This document shows, piece by piece, positions 1 to 9,077 of a stretch of 30,557 bases of DNA. The notes beneath the pieces are model-generated. The model saw only the letters and a program-made list of their open reading frames with translations. It made no database searches and was not told the origin of the DNA. The stretch's first letter is position 1. Each line of letters begins with the position of its first letter. Origin of the DNA: Gracilaria domingensis (taxonomy: Eukaryota > Rhodophyta > Florideophyceae > Gracilariales > Gracilariaceae). The position numbers and the translations under genes were made by a program. The stretch lies in assembly GCA_022539475.1 (NCBI GenBank), contig VCMS01000442.1, forward strand, positions 18,806 through 49,362, given 5' to 3'.

Positions 1-2
1 TA

Positions 3-995
3 GATGAGCCTCGAAAATCTCAAGATAAGAAGAACGTCATATCGTTCAACCTGGTTCAGTGCTGTTCGAATACCTCTGAACCAGTGTTAGAGAACGTTGT
101 TGGCCCCTTACTTGATAATGGTGCCCCGTACAGCGGTATTGGACTAAGCGAACTGCATATGATTAAACACTTGGTGTGTCCCGAGTGGGATGCTGTTCTT
201 GATCCCATCCCTGAAGCTGTAGCGGATCGACGTTTTTGGCAATATGGAAAGGGAGACCATTCGAGTGAATTTAGACCTATTCTGGGATCCGTGGTACTCG
301 AAGCCAGAACGACGGATGGAGATGCAGTTAGAATCAGTCATTTGGTCATTGGAGGGTCAACGCAGTGGGTCGTAGGAAGAAATGTGATCAAGCACTGCAA
401 CATTATACACATTGGAACTAACGCGTTGCAATTACTGCCTTATGGAAATGGAAACTCGCAGGGATTCATCTCGCTTGTAGATCACGACATGCATAACTAC
501 ATCCCGTACTCTGAGTTCCTGTCAGGAGCAAGAAGCGTGTCCGAGAAGAATCAAAGTATCCTGTACTGTGCAATGGCTAACGTAGCTGACTCACAGGCTG
601 AGAGACCGTGGAGCGAGGTCAAACGGATTGTCGATAAGGTTAATCGACATATTTGTGGTCACGCAGCATACTCGGACATAAAGGTACTGTTACAGAGAAA
701 CGACCTATGGACTGAAGGAGTCAATAAGTATTTGTCTGAAGTGTTAGAGAAATGCACACATTGTAAGACGACATCTCTCCCTCAGACCACTAGGAAAGTG
801 TCTCTGAGTACCATGAGTAGGTCTTTTAATGACGTGGTATGCGTAGATCACATGTTCTTGGACGAAGTATGTGTGTTCCACGCAATGGACTCTGCATCTA
901 GATATTCTGCTGGCTGTCCAGTAGTAGATACATCGATGACTAGTGCTATCTCTGCCTTTTGTTCACACCACCTGGGAACAGTACATCTTCAGTGA
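3..995 (+). pseudogene. Truncated retroelement polyprotein: aspartic protease followed by integrase N-terminus
   Basis: The frame is open from the first bases of the window, so its 5' end lies outside; the first GTG/ATG-like codon is not a reliable start. Seen: an aspartic-protease active site DNGA with Asp at about base 114, and a second hydrophobic-Gly element WVVGRN about 85 residues later, as in retropepsins. Then comes an HHCC integrase zinc module (RHICGH ... CTHC, spacing H-x3-H-x30-C-x2-C) and the start of the integrase core with the first catalytic Asp in VCVDH. The frame stops soon after, so the second Asp, the Glu, reverse transcriptase and RNase H are absent. Protease directly followed by integrase matches the Ty1/Copia order rather than Ty3/Gypsy. 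The family assignment is inference; a protease-integrase element without reverse transcriptase is also possible. Confidence 0.65.
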
Positions 996-1120
996 AGTGT
1001 ACTGAGTCCGGTAAGTTGTGCTTAACTGCATGGTGCTTTCGACATCGCCATCGACACCACCCCGGTCCCAGACAGTAAAGATCTATGCCGCAAAGCGATA
1101 GGCTGGCGATGAATGAAATG

Positions 1121-1341
1121 CCCCTTACCACGATCGGCGGCTTCGATGTACCGTGTTCAGTGCAGTGCGGTGATTATATCAACGCGTGCGACTAAAAGCA
1201 GTCAATAAGCATTTCATGGCTCATATCGAGAGTGCCAAAGTCCCCCCCCGCCCTCATTTCTGGTCTTTGTGCCTCGTGCTTAGTGCATGGCAGCTTTTTT
1301 GTAGCGACCGTCTAGTACATGCTGCCAAACAGGTTTTGTTT
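1121..1341 (+). repeat. Dispersed repeat, copy 1 (intact site)
   Basis: This 221-bp segment aligns end to end and without gaps to 2855-3075, with about 28 differences by eye (roughly 87% identity). Copy 1 continues past its end with a GTAACGGCAC sequence, whereas copy 2 is interrupted exactly there by the 5' LTR of the Gypsy element. It therefore serves as an unoccupied reference for that insertion. It may be part of an older LTR. Confidence 0.8.
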
Positions 1342-1780
1342 GTAACGGCACTTAGTGTGCCACCTACAACTGGCTTAAGAGATCACGCACCCCTCGCTCA
1401 GTGCATTGCGCCGGATTGATTCTAGTTCAGTGTCGAATACGGTGACACCGTTCAATCGCTCTTTGCGGCAGTACTAGTGCTGCTAAACACTGCAACAGGC
1501 TCTGTTACATTGTGTTCAGTGCATGCTGTTGCTTGACAAACGTTTTTAGTAACAGTGGAATTGTTCCCGACACTGATGATGAACGGTCAAATATTGGACA
1601 GCGGCTCAGTTTCCTTTTGTTTATCATGATTGAGTTTCAATGGGGTTCTCCATTCAATACCTACGTACGGTATTTGCTATTTGTCACGACGAACCCGATC
1701 TTTCGACAGTACGTCTACTCGATACTACTTTGTTATGCCGAACGGCTCTCATAGTGGAGCCTATTATTGGTAATCTTAGG

Positions 1781-1861
1781 GTGTCTATAGGCCGTAACGG
1801 CACCCGGGTGACTAAAGCTGTTAATGGCACCCAGGTGTCTATAGCTCGTAATGGCACCCGG
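1781..1861 (+). repeat. Three tandem copies of a 27-bp repeat
   Basis: Units start at 1781, 1808 and 1835; each ends in a variant of GGCACCCGG. The unit is a multiple of three and in one frame reads as a 9-residue repeat of the type VSIGRNGTR, but the surrounding 79-codon frame has no other sign of being a gene. Confidence 0.8.
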
Positions 1862-2285
1862 GTGGATTTTGCTCATTAAATTACTCCGGGCGATCGTAAC
1901 TGTACCCTCGGAAAATGGTACCTTAAATGCACCAATGTTGCTCCCAATCAGGAAAGAAACTAAATTAAAATGCTACCTAGAGCAGCCTGTCATCCAGGCT
2001 TGGGTGACAGATGTATATGTGTCCGTGCCAGACGGAGTGGGTAATTGCATCATCCATTACAACGGTTTCGATCGGAAGGAGAGCGACGCAGTGACTCTGG
2101 CAACCGGCCAGCAATGTGCGTGAACAGACTGTTCTATGGTTAGGGATGTTAGCGCTGTGACGGCCACGGCAGGAAGCTGCTTGCGATGTGTCCATCTGCG
2201 ATGGAGATGGCAAAGTTGCAGACCATGGCAAATATTACTCACGGTGGTGACAAAAGTACTAGGAAATCTACAATCGGTTGATAAT

Positions 2286-2833
2286 CAGGCCCGTATTTGT
2301 GATTGACTGACTTGATAGAAATATAAATGACTATTGACTGACTGACTAGCATATGCAATTAAATTCTAGTCACATTTAGTCATTTACAGTACACCTGGCC
2401 ACAACGATACGTGTCATATTCCTAACTACTCATAATCCTACACGTGTGCAACATAAGAGCTGAAATGGTTCTCAAATTAAGTTTTGGTTTTGTTTTCACT
2501 AAAATAGTTAAATAGTGAACTAGTCAGTAAGATATCCCTTTTTCTGATTGCTGTTGCCTTTGTTTCCAATTTCTTGCTCATTTTTAAAAACTTTTTAAAA
2601 ACTTTGAAGTTTGGCATTAACATTGTTTAGAACGAATACACATTGCTAGAGCATAAGCAAGCTGATATGTATACTTCTATATCTCAAACCACGAGCAGTG
2701 TAGTTTAATTTCTAGACAAACACGCTTAGAAAGAAGGCAAAAAAAATGTGACTAAATATGACTGACTATGAATTTCATTGAGTGACTTTGACTTTTCGAC
2801 TCGGTGAAAAATCTCGTCAAAAATACGGCCCTG
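2286..2833. mobile_element. Non-autonomous hAT-type element (MITE), 548 bp
   Basis: The left end reads CAGGCCCGTATTTGTGA and the right end, read inward, CAGGGCCGTATTTTTGA: imperfect terminal inverted repeats of the classical hAT CAGGG type. The element is bracketed by an exact 8-bp direct repeat TTGATAAT (2278-2285 and 2834-2841). It has T at position 2 and A at position 7, as in the hAT target consensus nTnnnnAn. The inside is AT-rich, without a reading frame. TGACTGACT-type subterminal repeats appear near both ends, in inverted orientation. It must depend on a transposase encoded elsewhere. Confidence 0.9.
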
Positions 2834-2854
2834 TTGATAATCAAAGACAAAATA

Positions 2855-3075
2855 CCCCTTACCACGATCGGTAGCTTCGATGTACGGTATTAAGTGCAAT
2901 GTGGTGATTACATCAACGCCTGCGACTAAAAGTAGTCAATAAGCATTTCATGGCTGATATCAAGAGTGCCAAAGTCAACCACTGGCACTAATTCTGGTCT
3001 TTTTGCCTTGTGCTTAGTGCATGGCAGCTTTTATGTGGCGACCGTCCAGTACATGCTGCCAAACAGGTTCTGTTT
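2855..3075 (+). repeat. Dispersed repeat, copy 2, interrupted by the Gypsy LTR
   Basis: Gap-free match to 1121-1341. It ends at the exact base where the LTR begins (TGTGAAGCGC at 3076), so the Gypsy element inserted into, or recombined at, this repeat. The downstream half expected from copy 1 is not recognisable after the 3' LTR, apart from a short GTAAC. Confidence 0.75.
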
Positions 3076-3493
3076 TGTGAAGCGCACATGGAACCCATTA
3101 CAGAAGGATTACAGGATTATTCCAGAATGAACTGTAATGGTGCGGACGTTCTAGAACTTTTGTAGAAAGTTCTAGAAGGTGTCACAAATGCCCATGATGA
3201 GATGTAAGACTGGGGTACTTTCTACATTTAAGAAGCAGAGATGCTTCTGGAAATCTCTGGATGGAATCTTTAGAGGTCTTCGGACCAATCTAGATGTTCT
3301 GGAAGGCCCCTGAAAAGATGTCAACTAGCAATGAAGGGCTGAGAAATGCAGAGGAGGAACTAGTAAGGCATTATTAAGGCGACAAAGTGTCTAGAATTAA
3401 TCTTGTGATAGAGTAGAAATTAGAAACGCGTAGAAATGGTTTCTACGATTTGCCGCCTTCAAACAAAAGCTAGAATGGAGGGTATCAATCGTC

Positions 3494-3500
3494 TATATAA
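3494..3500 (+). promoter_or_regulatory. TATA box of the 5' LTR
   Basis: TATATAA sits about 420 bp into the LTR, followed by a pyrimidine-rich region; it probably drives the genomic transcript and would mark the U3/R border. The same motif is at 9943-9949 in the 3' LTR. Confidence 0.6.
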
Positions 3501-3779
3501 GCAGGGTGGCATTCGAATTGACCCTTCTTCGGTCCTCTCCAACCACCCAGCACCCACCACAGCGCCACATAAACAGCAACACCTGCTGGTCAACCTTCCC
3601 CTCAAAGTTTACATTCTTCTTCCCTTTAGTGTGGTGGGCTTCCCTCGATCATTATCCATCCCCCCTTTGGCCACTTGGTGGTTCTGGCCTTCCCCTCTTT
3701 TTCTTTTTCTTTTATCAAACTTTTTTTTGCCTAAGTCTGGGGATTAGCTCCCTCTTTTCTTTTAAATCTTTTCAAGCTT

Positions 3780-3955
3780 GTGCCTGAAGTTCGGCACAAG
3801 GTTTTGCCGTGTCTATTCAAACCTTCGTCTGAAGTTGGCCTGGGCTTTAGCCGTTTGGTTTCGTATCTGTGTCTGAAGTTCGACGCAGGTTTTAGCCGAA
3901 TTATTTCGGGTCCTCGTCTAGAGTTGGCGTGGGCTTTTGCTGTTTTTATTTGTTG
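3780..3955 (+). repeat. Four imperfect 44-45-bp tandem repeats in the LTR
   Basis: Units begin around CTGAAGTT (last one CTAGAGTT) at 3784, 3829, 3873 and 3918. Each carries a GGC/GCC-flanked segment of the type TTCGGCAC ... TTTTGCCG that can fold into a short hairpin. The 3' LTR has the same block at 10233, 10278, 10322 and 10367. Confidence 0.8.
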
Positions 3956-3997
3956 TTTATTTTATTGCGCACATCTGCACATTGCCATTAATTTGGC

Positions 3998-4015
3998 TGG
4001 TACCCCCAGCAGGTT
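3998..4015 (+). other. Candidate primer-binding site
   Basis: TGGTACCCCCAGCAGG begins at the last LTR base. A TGG start is complementary to the CCA end of a tRNA, as in most LTR elements. I could not match the remainder to a specific tRNA, so the primer identity is open. Confidence 0.5.
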
Positions 4016-4036
4016 CCGGTGCCGCGTGAAGTTCTT

Positions 4037-4636
4037 ATGTCATTCAATGGGTCTTCCACGGATATCAGGAAGTTCCTGTTCTATTTCGAGAATGTTGCCA
4101 CTCCTGGCATGGATGACGCTGACAGAGCTCTGAAGCTTCTTGGTTATTTGGAAGGAGAAGCTTTCGACTTTTATTACGACACCTATGCCATGAATGGGTC
4201 TCTGACGAGCGAGGCTCATGATTACGAGGGAGTGAAACAATTCCTCATTAACCGCTTTGGGGCTGCTGAGGAACCAGAAGAGCAGATCCGGTGTGCCGTC
4301 ACTGCTCGTCTGGACTACGGGGACCTTCTCGGTTCCCTGAAGAAGATGAACGCCTGCCTCGAGTTGGCAGGGTTCAATGAGAAAGCGAAGTTTGGCCTTC
4401 TCCGTAATGCTGCTATGGATTATGCGGACCTGGCCCAATTTGTGATCTTTCGCGGGGCTGACAGGTATGAAGCCCTCAAGTCCTTCGTTGCTGGAAGGAA
4501 AACCCTGGGTTCCTATGGAGCATTGAGTGCGCTTCCGCCGCCCAAGCAAGTACTGCAGAGGCCGGGGAAGTCGAAGACCGCACGCCCGAGTGCAGCGCCA
4601 CTAGAAGACAAAGTTGAGCACTGGCTGAGCAAATAG
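4037..4636 (+). CDS. gag: Gag-like protein of the Gypsy element
   Basis: The first ATG after the primer-binding site opens 199 codons. The product has the look of a Ty3/Gypsy retrotransposon Gag capsid: MSFNGSSTDIRKFLFYFENV near the start, an alpha-helical body, and a basic Pro-rich end. It would form the capsid of the virus-like particle. The frame ends at TAG (4634-4636); the zinc-knuckle nucleocapsid part continues from about 4636 in another frame. A single-base deletion near 4618-4625 best explains the break, because the helix-like sequence continues smoothly across it in the other frame (AEQIAKLHLL). A programmed shift cannot be excluded, but the same defect is present in the duplicated copy 651 bp downstream. 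Confidence 0.75.
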   Translation: MSFNGSSTDIRKFLFYFENVATPGMDDADRALKLLGYLEGEAFDFYYDTYAMNGSLTSEAHDYEGVKQFLINRFGAAEEPEEQIRCAVTARLDYGDLLGSLKKMNACLELAGFNEKAKFGLLRNAAMDYADLAQFVIFRGADRYEALKSFVAGRKTLGSYGALSALPPPKQVLQRPGKSKTARPSAAPLEDKVEHWLSK

Positions 4637-5247
4637 CGAAGCTTCATCTCCTTGTGAAGAAGAACCAGAGTGGCGGACCTCTGCAAGACAAGGATCAGAC
4701 GTGTTCGTACTGTCAGCAACTGGGTCACTTCGCGAATCGTTGTGAGTTGAACCCACACCGCAACACCCGTTGCAGTCGTTGTGGAAGGATGGGACACTCC
4801 GCTGTGACTTGTTGGTCGAAGCCTAAGGCCGAAGGAGAACGCAATGTGTCATTTGAAGGCGTCAAGTCACAGTCAGCCGCTGAGAGGGCCTTGAAAGAAA
4901 GGAATGACCTCAGCGAGGCTGAGGAGAACCAAGTTTCAGTTGCTGTTAATGATTTCGATGATGAGGAAGTTGTGACTGCAACGAAGAGAGATGTGGATGG
5001 TGCTCCTCTACCGAAGCAGTCGCGTATGGATGCATTACCCGGTATCTCACCAGTGATGTTTCCACAGAACCAAGGCATTGGACCGGCCCTTAAGCCTCCA
5101 GCGGGAAGCTCAAAGTCCAAGTCCAAGCCGCGTAAGGCGACGACCGTGAGATCAAAGGCCAAGCATAAAAAGATCAAGATCCAGGAGCACATCGGCAAGT
5201 ACAGCGTCTACGAGGAACTTGCCAAAGCCCCGTTGAGTATTACCTTC
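4597..5247 (+). repeat. Tandem duplication, unit 1 (651 bp) spanning gag end and nucleocapsid
   Basis: 4597-5247 is repeated at 5248-5898. The only difference noticed is T versus C in a GATGTGGAT/GATGCGGAT codon pair near 4992/5643. The junction has a 2-bp overlap (CG). The unit is 217 codons long, so it keeps frame, but it carries the gag frameshift and stop with it. Confidence 0.95.
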
Positions 5248-5268
5248 GCCACTAGAAGACAAAGTTGA
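4654..5268 (+). pseudogene. Nucleocapsid segment, copy 1
   Basis: Two retroviral-type zinc knuckles, CSYCQQLGHFANRC and CSRCGRMGHSAVTC (both CX2CX4HX4C), which would bind the element RNA. They are followed by an acidic stretch and a Lys/Arg-rich stretch. The frame has no ATG of its own and would need the gag frameshift. It runs across the duplication junction at 5247/5248, after which it reads the wrong frame of the second gag end and stops at 5268. This copy is therefore cut off from the protease by the duplication. Confidence 0.75.
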
Positions 5269-5898
5269 GCACTGGCTGAGCAAATAGCGAAGCTTCATCT
5301 CCTTGTGAAGAAGAACCAGAGTGGCGGACCTCTGCAAGACAAGGATCAGACGTGTTCGTACTGTCAGCAACTGGGTCACTTCGCGAATCGTTGTGAGTTG
5401 AACCCACACCGCAACACCCGTTGCAGTCGTTGTGGAAGGATGGGACACTCCGCTGTGACTTGTTGGTCGAAGCCTAAGGCCGAAGGAGAACGCAATGTGT
5501 CATTTGAAGGCGTCAAGTCACAGTCAGCCGCTGAGAGGGCCTTGAAAGAAAGGAATGACCTCAGCGAGGCTGAGGAGAACCAAGTTTCAGTTGCTGTTAA
5601 TGATTTCGATGATGAGGAAGTTGTGACTGCAACGAAGAGAGATGCGGATGGTGCTCCTCTACCGAAGCAGTCGCGTATGGATGCATTACCCGGTATCTCA
5701 CCAGTGATGTTTCCACAGAACCAAGGCATTGGACCGGCCCTTAAGCCTCCAGCGGGAAGCTCAAAGTCCAAGTCCAAGCCGCGTAAGGCGACGACCGTGA
5801 GATCAAAGGCCAAGCATAAAAAGATCAAGATCCAGGAGCACATCGGCAAGTACAGCGTCTACGAGGAACTTGCCAAAGCCCCGTTGAGTATTACCTTC
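5248..5898 (+). repeat. Tandem duplication, unit 2 (651 bp)
   Basis: Second copy of 4597-5247, joined in its original context to the protease region. It includes the same frameshift and TAG in the gag tail (around 5269-5287), showing that the frameshift predates the duplication. Confidence 0.95.
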
Positions 5899-6480
5899 GA
5901 ACAGTTGGCCCGTGGCGATGCCGACGAAGCGAAGAAGGATCTACGAGTTGCTTTTGCTAAAGCTCCGGCACTACGACCGGCGCTAAAGTTTCTCAATGTC
6001 GCCGTGTATGGAACGATTGCACAGGCATTGTTGGATTCGGGGGCCATCCCTAATCTGATGTCGACGACCTTCAGCCATAGGCTCTCACTAAAGCTGAAGC
6101 CTTCAAACAGGAGGATAATCGTTGCAGACGCTACGAAGTCCCTGGTTCGAGGAAGCCTGCAGAACATCCCAGTGGTCTTCGGAACCCTCTGAGCACCGCT
6201 CGACTTCTTGGTTGTTGAGAATCCTCCCTTCCATGTGATTATTGGATGCCCGGCTTTGAAATCTCTTCAAGCTTGTCTGGACCTCGGTACACAGCAAGTG
6301 TCCATGCAGTTTGACGGACATTCAGCTATTTTACCACTTGACCATCATCGCCCTAATCTGGAGCTAATTGATGACACGGTTCAGACCGACAGCGAAGATT
6401 TCAAGTCGGCTTCCGAATCCTTTTTCTCTAAAAGTGAAGGGGAAGAGGACGAAGAAAATGGCATCTCCTTATCTAGATGA
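5305..6480 (+). pseudogene. Nucleocapsid copy 2 plus aspartic protease, interrupted by TGA
   Basis: The frame repeats the two CCHC knuckles and then enters a retropepsin-type protease. It has the active site ALLDSGAIPN (Asp-Ser-Gly) about residue 246 and then hydrophobic strands. An in-frame TGA at 6190-6192 interrupts the domain, after which the same frame continues with VVENPPFHVIIGCPALK, the hydrophobic-hydrophobic-Gly element that closes the retropepsin fold. The protease would cleave Gag-Pol; with the stop in its middle it can only work by read-through. The frame ends at TGA 6478-6480, which overlaps the ATG of the next frame (ATGA). Confidence 0.8.
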
Positions 6481-7624
6481 AACCGGACACTTCCGCTTAC
6501 GCCTTAACTACAATGGGTGATGGGGAAGTCCCAGCCTCTGGGCAGGGGGTTTCAGATGAATTTCCAGAACAGGACGCCGTGGAACTTATTACGGAACTCA
6601 TCGTAACTCAAAATCAACGCGAGCCGGTTGTTCCTCAGTCCCAAGTGGTGGACGAAGAGCGACGCAGGTTCGAAGGTGCCGAGGAGATTGAAGAGAGTTC
6701 AAGTTAAGAAGATGAAGAAGGCTCTCCGCCACCTGAGCAAACCCTTGTGCTACCGATAAGAAGTGATGTGGTCTTGCTCCGACCTGAGGATTCCGACCGT
6801 CGGCCAGACTATCTAATCTTCCGAGTGTACCGCCGCTACCCTCAGCTGGCTCCAGGAGATCCAATTCATCCCCACGTTACTGAGCTGCCATATGGCGAGA
6901 TGGGTGTCCTAGAACTCGACCGTCGAGCGGAGCAGGTGGTTCGCTTTGGTGAAGGATGGCCAATGTCGAAGAAACTGCTGCCCAGCCAGCTGGAGCAGAA
7001 GAGACTGAAGAGCTTGTGACCTACGTGGGAATTGAAGATTCTGATGATTGTCTGGAGGGTCGAGTGATCAGCTTCGGAAACCTCCCTAGGCACGATACGC
7101 TCGATAATCACCCCTCGAACTCGTCATCATTCCAGAGCTTCACCACCGACACCAGCGTCCAGCAATACCCTGCTGGCAATGTACCGATTGACGAAAGCGG
7201 GGGCGCTGAAAAAGATGTTACGAATGAAGACTATGAAGATGAAGCTTATGAAGAAGAAGATGATGATGAAGATGAAGTTAATGAAGATGAAGTTAATGAA
7301 GATGAAGTTAATGAAGATGAAGATAAAGAAGAAGATGAAGAAGAGAACTCTTCTCCAGAAAAAGTTGAGATATCTGGTACACGGCTTTATCGTGACCCCG
7401 TCCTGACTATACCCATCAAGGACGAGGTGAAACTGCTACCACAGGAAGAGGGTGAGCTCGTTAGCGATTTTCTATTCGTACGCATGGAAATACGTTATTC
7501 TGTTCCTTCTCCTGATCATCCACCCCACTTGGGCGTCCACAATATGCCTTTTGGACGCATAGGACACCTGGAGGAGAACGGGATTGGCAAGATGGTTAGA
7601 CTTCCTGGCAGAATACGAATTTGA
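6477..7624 (+). pseudogene. Acidic inter-domain region with a duplicated unknown domain
   Basis: Three frames cover the region normally leading from protease to reverse transcriptase: 6477-6707, the same frame after an in-frame TAA (6705-6707) to 7019, and a second frame from 6956 to 7624. A segment at about 6747-6947 (VLPIRSDVVLLRPED ... LPYGEMGVLE ... QVVRF) recurs at about 7400-7583 (VLTIPIKDEVKLLPQEE ... MPFGRIGHLEENG). This is a duplicated domain of about 60 residues that I do not recognise. Between the copies lies a very acidic Ser/Glu/Asp stretch with a three-fold 5-residue repeat. The second domain copy ends where the reverse transcriptase deletion begins. Confidence 0.6.
7274..7318 (+). 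repeat. Three tandem 15-bp units coding an acidic pentapeptide
   Basis: Units at 7274, 7289 and 7304 encode Glu-Val-Asn-Glu-Asp three times inside a long Glu/Asp run. Slippage-prone microsatellite-like DNA within the retroelement spacer. Confidence 0.85.
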
Positions 7625-7976
7625 GATCGTATACAGGGCAGGCAACAAGAACCACGCCGACGATTACCTCTCCTGTTATGCCGCTGCGAAGGAGACAGCG
7701 GACGAGGACGGTACGGCGGTGGTTGCTGCACCGGTTACTGACGTCTTTAGTGGGCTGGAACCGTACTACGCCAACATCGAAAGGCACTTGAGCCAGATTC
7801 CCATCGAGGAACCTAACAAGAAGCTCAGAGCTGTCGTGAGGCGCACCTCATAGAAGTTAACTGTCTGGGATGGGCGCCTCTACCGCCGTATTGGCACGTG
7901 GCTGAGACTAGTTCCCGATATAGCCGAAAGGATCCAAATCATCTGGACCTTCCATGATGACGTTGGACACTGGGAC
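7585..7976 (+). pseudogene. C-terminal stub of RNase H and linker to integrase
   Basis: The frame opens with ARWLDFLAEYEFEIVYRAGN followed by HADDYLS. This is the hallmark end of the Ty3/Gypsy RNase H, where elements usually read RW...L..Y.FEI.YR.G..N..AD.LSR. Everything before it (all of reverse transcriptase and the RNase H catalytic core) is missing: the preceding bases belong to the unknown spacer domain. An in-frame TAG at 7851-7853 separates this stub from the integrase, and the sequence after it (VWDGRLYRRIG ... VPDIAERI) reads on naturally in the same frame. Confidence 0.8.
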
Positions 7977-9077
7977 GTGGCAGCCACCATGAGGCATCTT
8001 TTGGACAGATTTTGGTGGCCTACTATGCCCGTTGAGGTCACCAAATACGTCAAGAGTTGCAATGGCTGTCAGTTCATGGGACACTTTCTCTCATATCGTG
8101 CCGGCCAACAGGCTCCTCTCACTAATGTGTTTGACACATTTTCTATCGACTTTACTGGACCTTTTAGGCCTACTAGCAGTGGCAACAGGTTTCTTCTGAT
8201 CGGAGTGGAACACTTGACTGGATGGTCCATAGCACTGGCTACAAGGAACGCGACTGCTTCAGAAGTCCTGAGATTTGTTCTACATGAGATTGTCGGTTCC
8301 TTCGGTTACCTTCGGACGATCGTCTCCGATAACGCAACCTCTTTCCTTGCAGCCACCGTTCAGCACTACATGAGAAAGCATGGCATCTCGCTGAAGCCGG
8401 TGCTAGCATATGCACCTGTCTCGAATGCACGCGCAGAAAGAATGGTCGGAACCATTAAGAGAGCCATTGTAAAGATCGTCTATGAAAGAGGAATCAACTG
8501 GGACGAAGCACTACAAGATGTGCTGTACGGATACAGGACTCGTAGGATGTCTGAAGGATATTCACCCTTTCAGCTTCTCTACGGAACGCGTCCTCGTATG
8601 CACCGTACGGACTCCCCTCCTTTGATCCCCGGTGCCACAGAGGCGAATCGTCTCACGGAAGTAGAAGCAGTTACCGTGGGAAGGGCCAGTCGAGTCGACA
8701 GGCAAGTAGCACGGCAAGAAGACGAACGACATGGACACAGGTTCGCAGTTGGAGATCAGGTACTTGTCATGCGTGGTGAAGCCATGTATCCGTCGATCAA
8801 GTGGCCACCGTTTGTCTCTAAGTTCTATGGCCCTTATCGCATCATACGCGCTAGTCATTCGCGCTACTATTTGATCTCCCCGCACCGCCGCATGTCCAGA
8901 AGAGGTATTCATGCGAGAAGGCTCAGGCTCTACGATGAGAGATCGGATAACCTAAGGATTGAGACCAATGACATTCAGGATGCTCTCGCTATGCCGATCT
9001 TGGTGGACTACGAAGTCTACAAACACGAGGTGAACTATTTGGAAGTAGAAGTCGGAGGATTCACCCTGCGTGACTGA
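7854..9077 (+). CDS. int: Integrase of the Gypsy element (DD35E with GPY/F module)
   Basis: Counting from the ATG at 7977, the core carries Asp58 (SIDFTG), Asp118 (IVSDNAT) and Glu154 (NARAERM), with exactly 35 residues between the last two, i.e. a complete DD35E triad. Upstream in the same frame is the zinc module (HDDVGH ... CNGC). Downstream a GPY/F module (KFYGPYRIIRASHSRYYL) near residue 285 identifies a Ty3/Gypsy integrase. The function is insertion of element cDNA into the host genome. The catalytic part looks intact; only the upstream TAG and the missing RT disable the polyprotein. The stop is TGA at 9075-9077. Confidence 0.88.
   Translation, partial: KLTVWDGRLYRRIGTWLRLVPDIAERIQIIWTFHDDVGHWDVAATMRHLLDRFWWPTMPVEVTKYVKSCNGCQFMGHFLSYRAGQQAPLTNVFDTFSIDFTGPFRPTSSGNRFLLIGVEHLTGWSIALATRNATASEVLRFVLHEIVGSFGYLRTIVSDNATSFLAATVQHYMRKHGISLKPVLAYAPVSNARAERMVGTIKRAIVKIVYERGINWDEALQDVLYGYRTRRMSEGYSPFQLLYGTRPRMHRTDSPPLIPGATEANRLTEVEAVTVGRASRVDRQVARQEDERHGHRFAVGDQVLVMRGEAMYPSIKWPPFVSKFYGPYRIIRASHSRYYLISPHRRMSRRGIHARRLRLYDERSDNLRIETNDIQDALAMPILVDYEVYKHEVNYLEVEVGGFTLRD

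Larger units (their letters stand above)
996..2277. other. Non-coding repeat-derived DNA
   Basis: No convincing gene is seen between the retroelement fragment and the hAT element. The stretch contains the first copy of a 221-bp dispersed repeat, a 27-bp tandem repeat, and several degenerate copies of a short motif of the type TTCAGTGCA/TTAGTGCA near 1156, 1280, 1398 and 1516, roughly 120 bp apart. This suggests old, decayed LTR or tandem-repeat DNA. The short open frames here (77-90 residues) show no domain and differ in frame between repeat copies, so I do not call them. Confidence 0.5.
3076..3998 (+). repeat. 5' LTR
   Basis: Matches 9525-10447 at a constant offset of 6,449 bp with about 99% identity. 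It starts with TGTGAAGCGC; the shared sequence ends with TTTGGCT, so the usual terminal CA is not seen and the 3' boundary is uncertain by one or two bases. It contains a TATA box and a block of four 45-bp repeats. Confidence 0.92.

Noticed and set aside
1186..2231. Short frames of 77-90 codons in the repeat region
   Set aside because: No domain or codon signal, not preserved between the two copies of the 221-bp repeat.
4040..5849. Minus-strand frames of 94-169 codons over gag and nucleocapsid
   Set aside because: Antisense to well-supported retroelement domains and duplicated only because the DNA is duplicated.
7179..7406. Lys/Met-rich 75-codon frame
   Set aside because: An out-of-frame reading of the Glu/Asp microsatellite.
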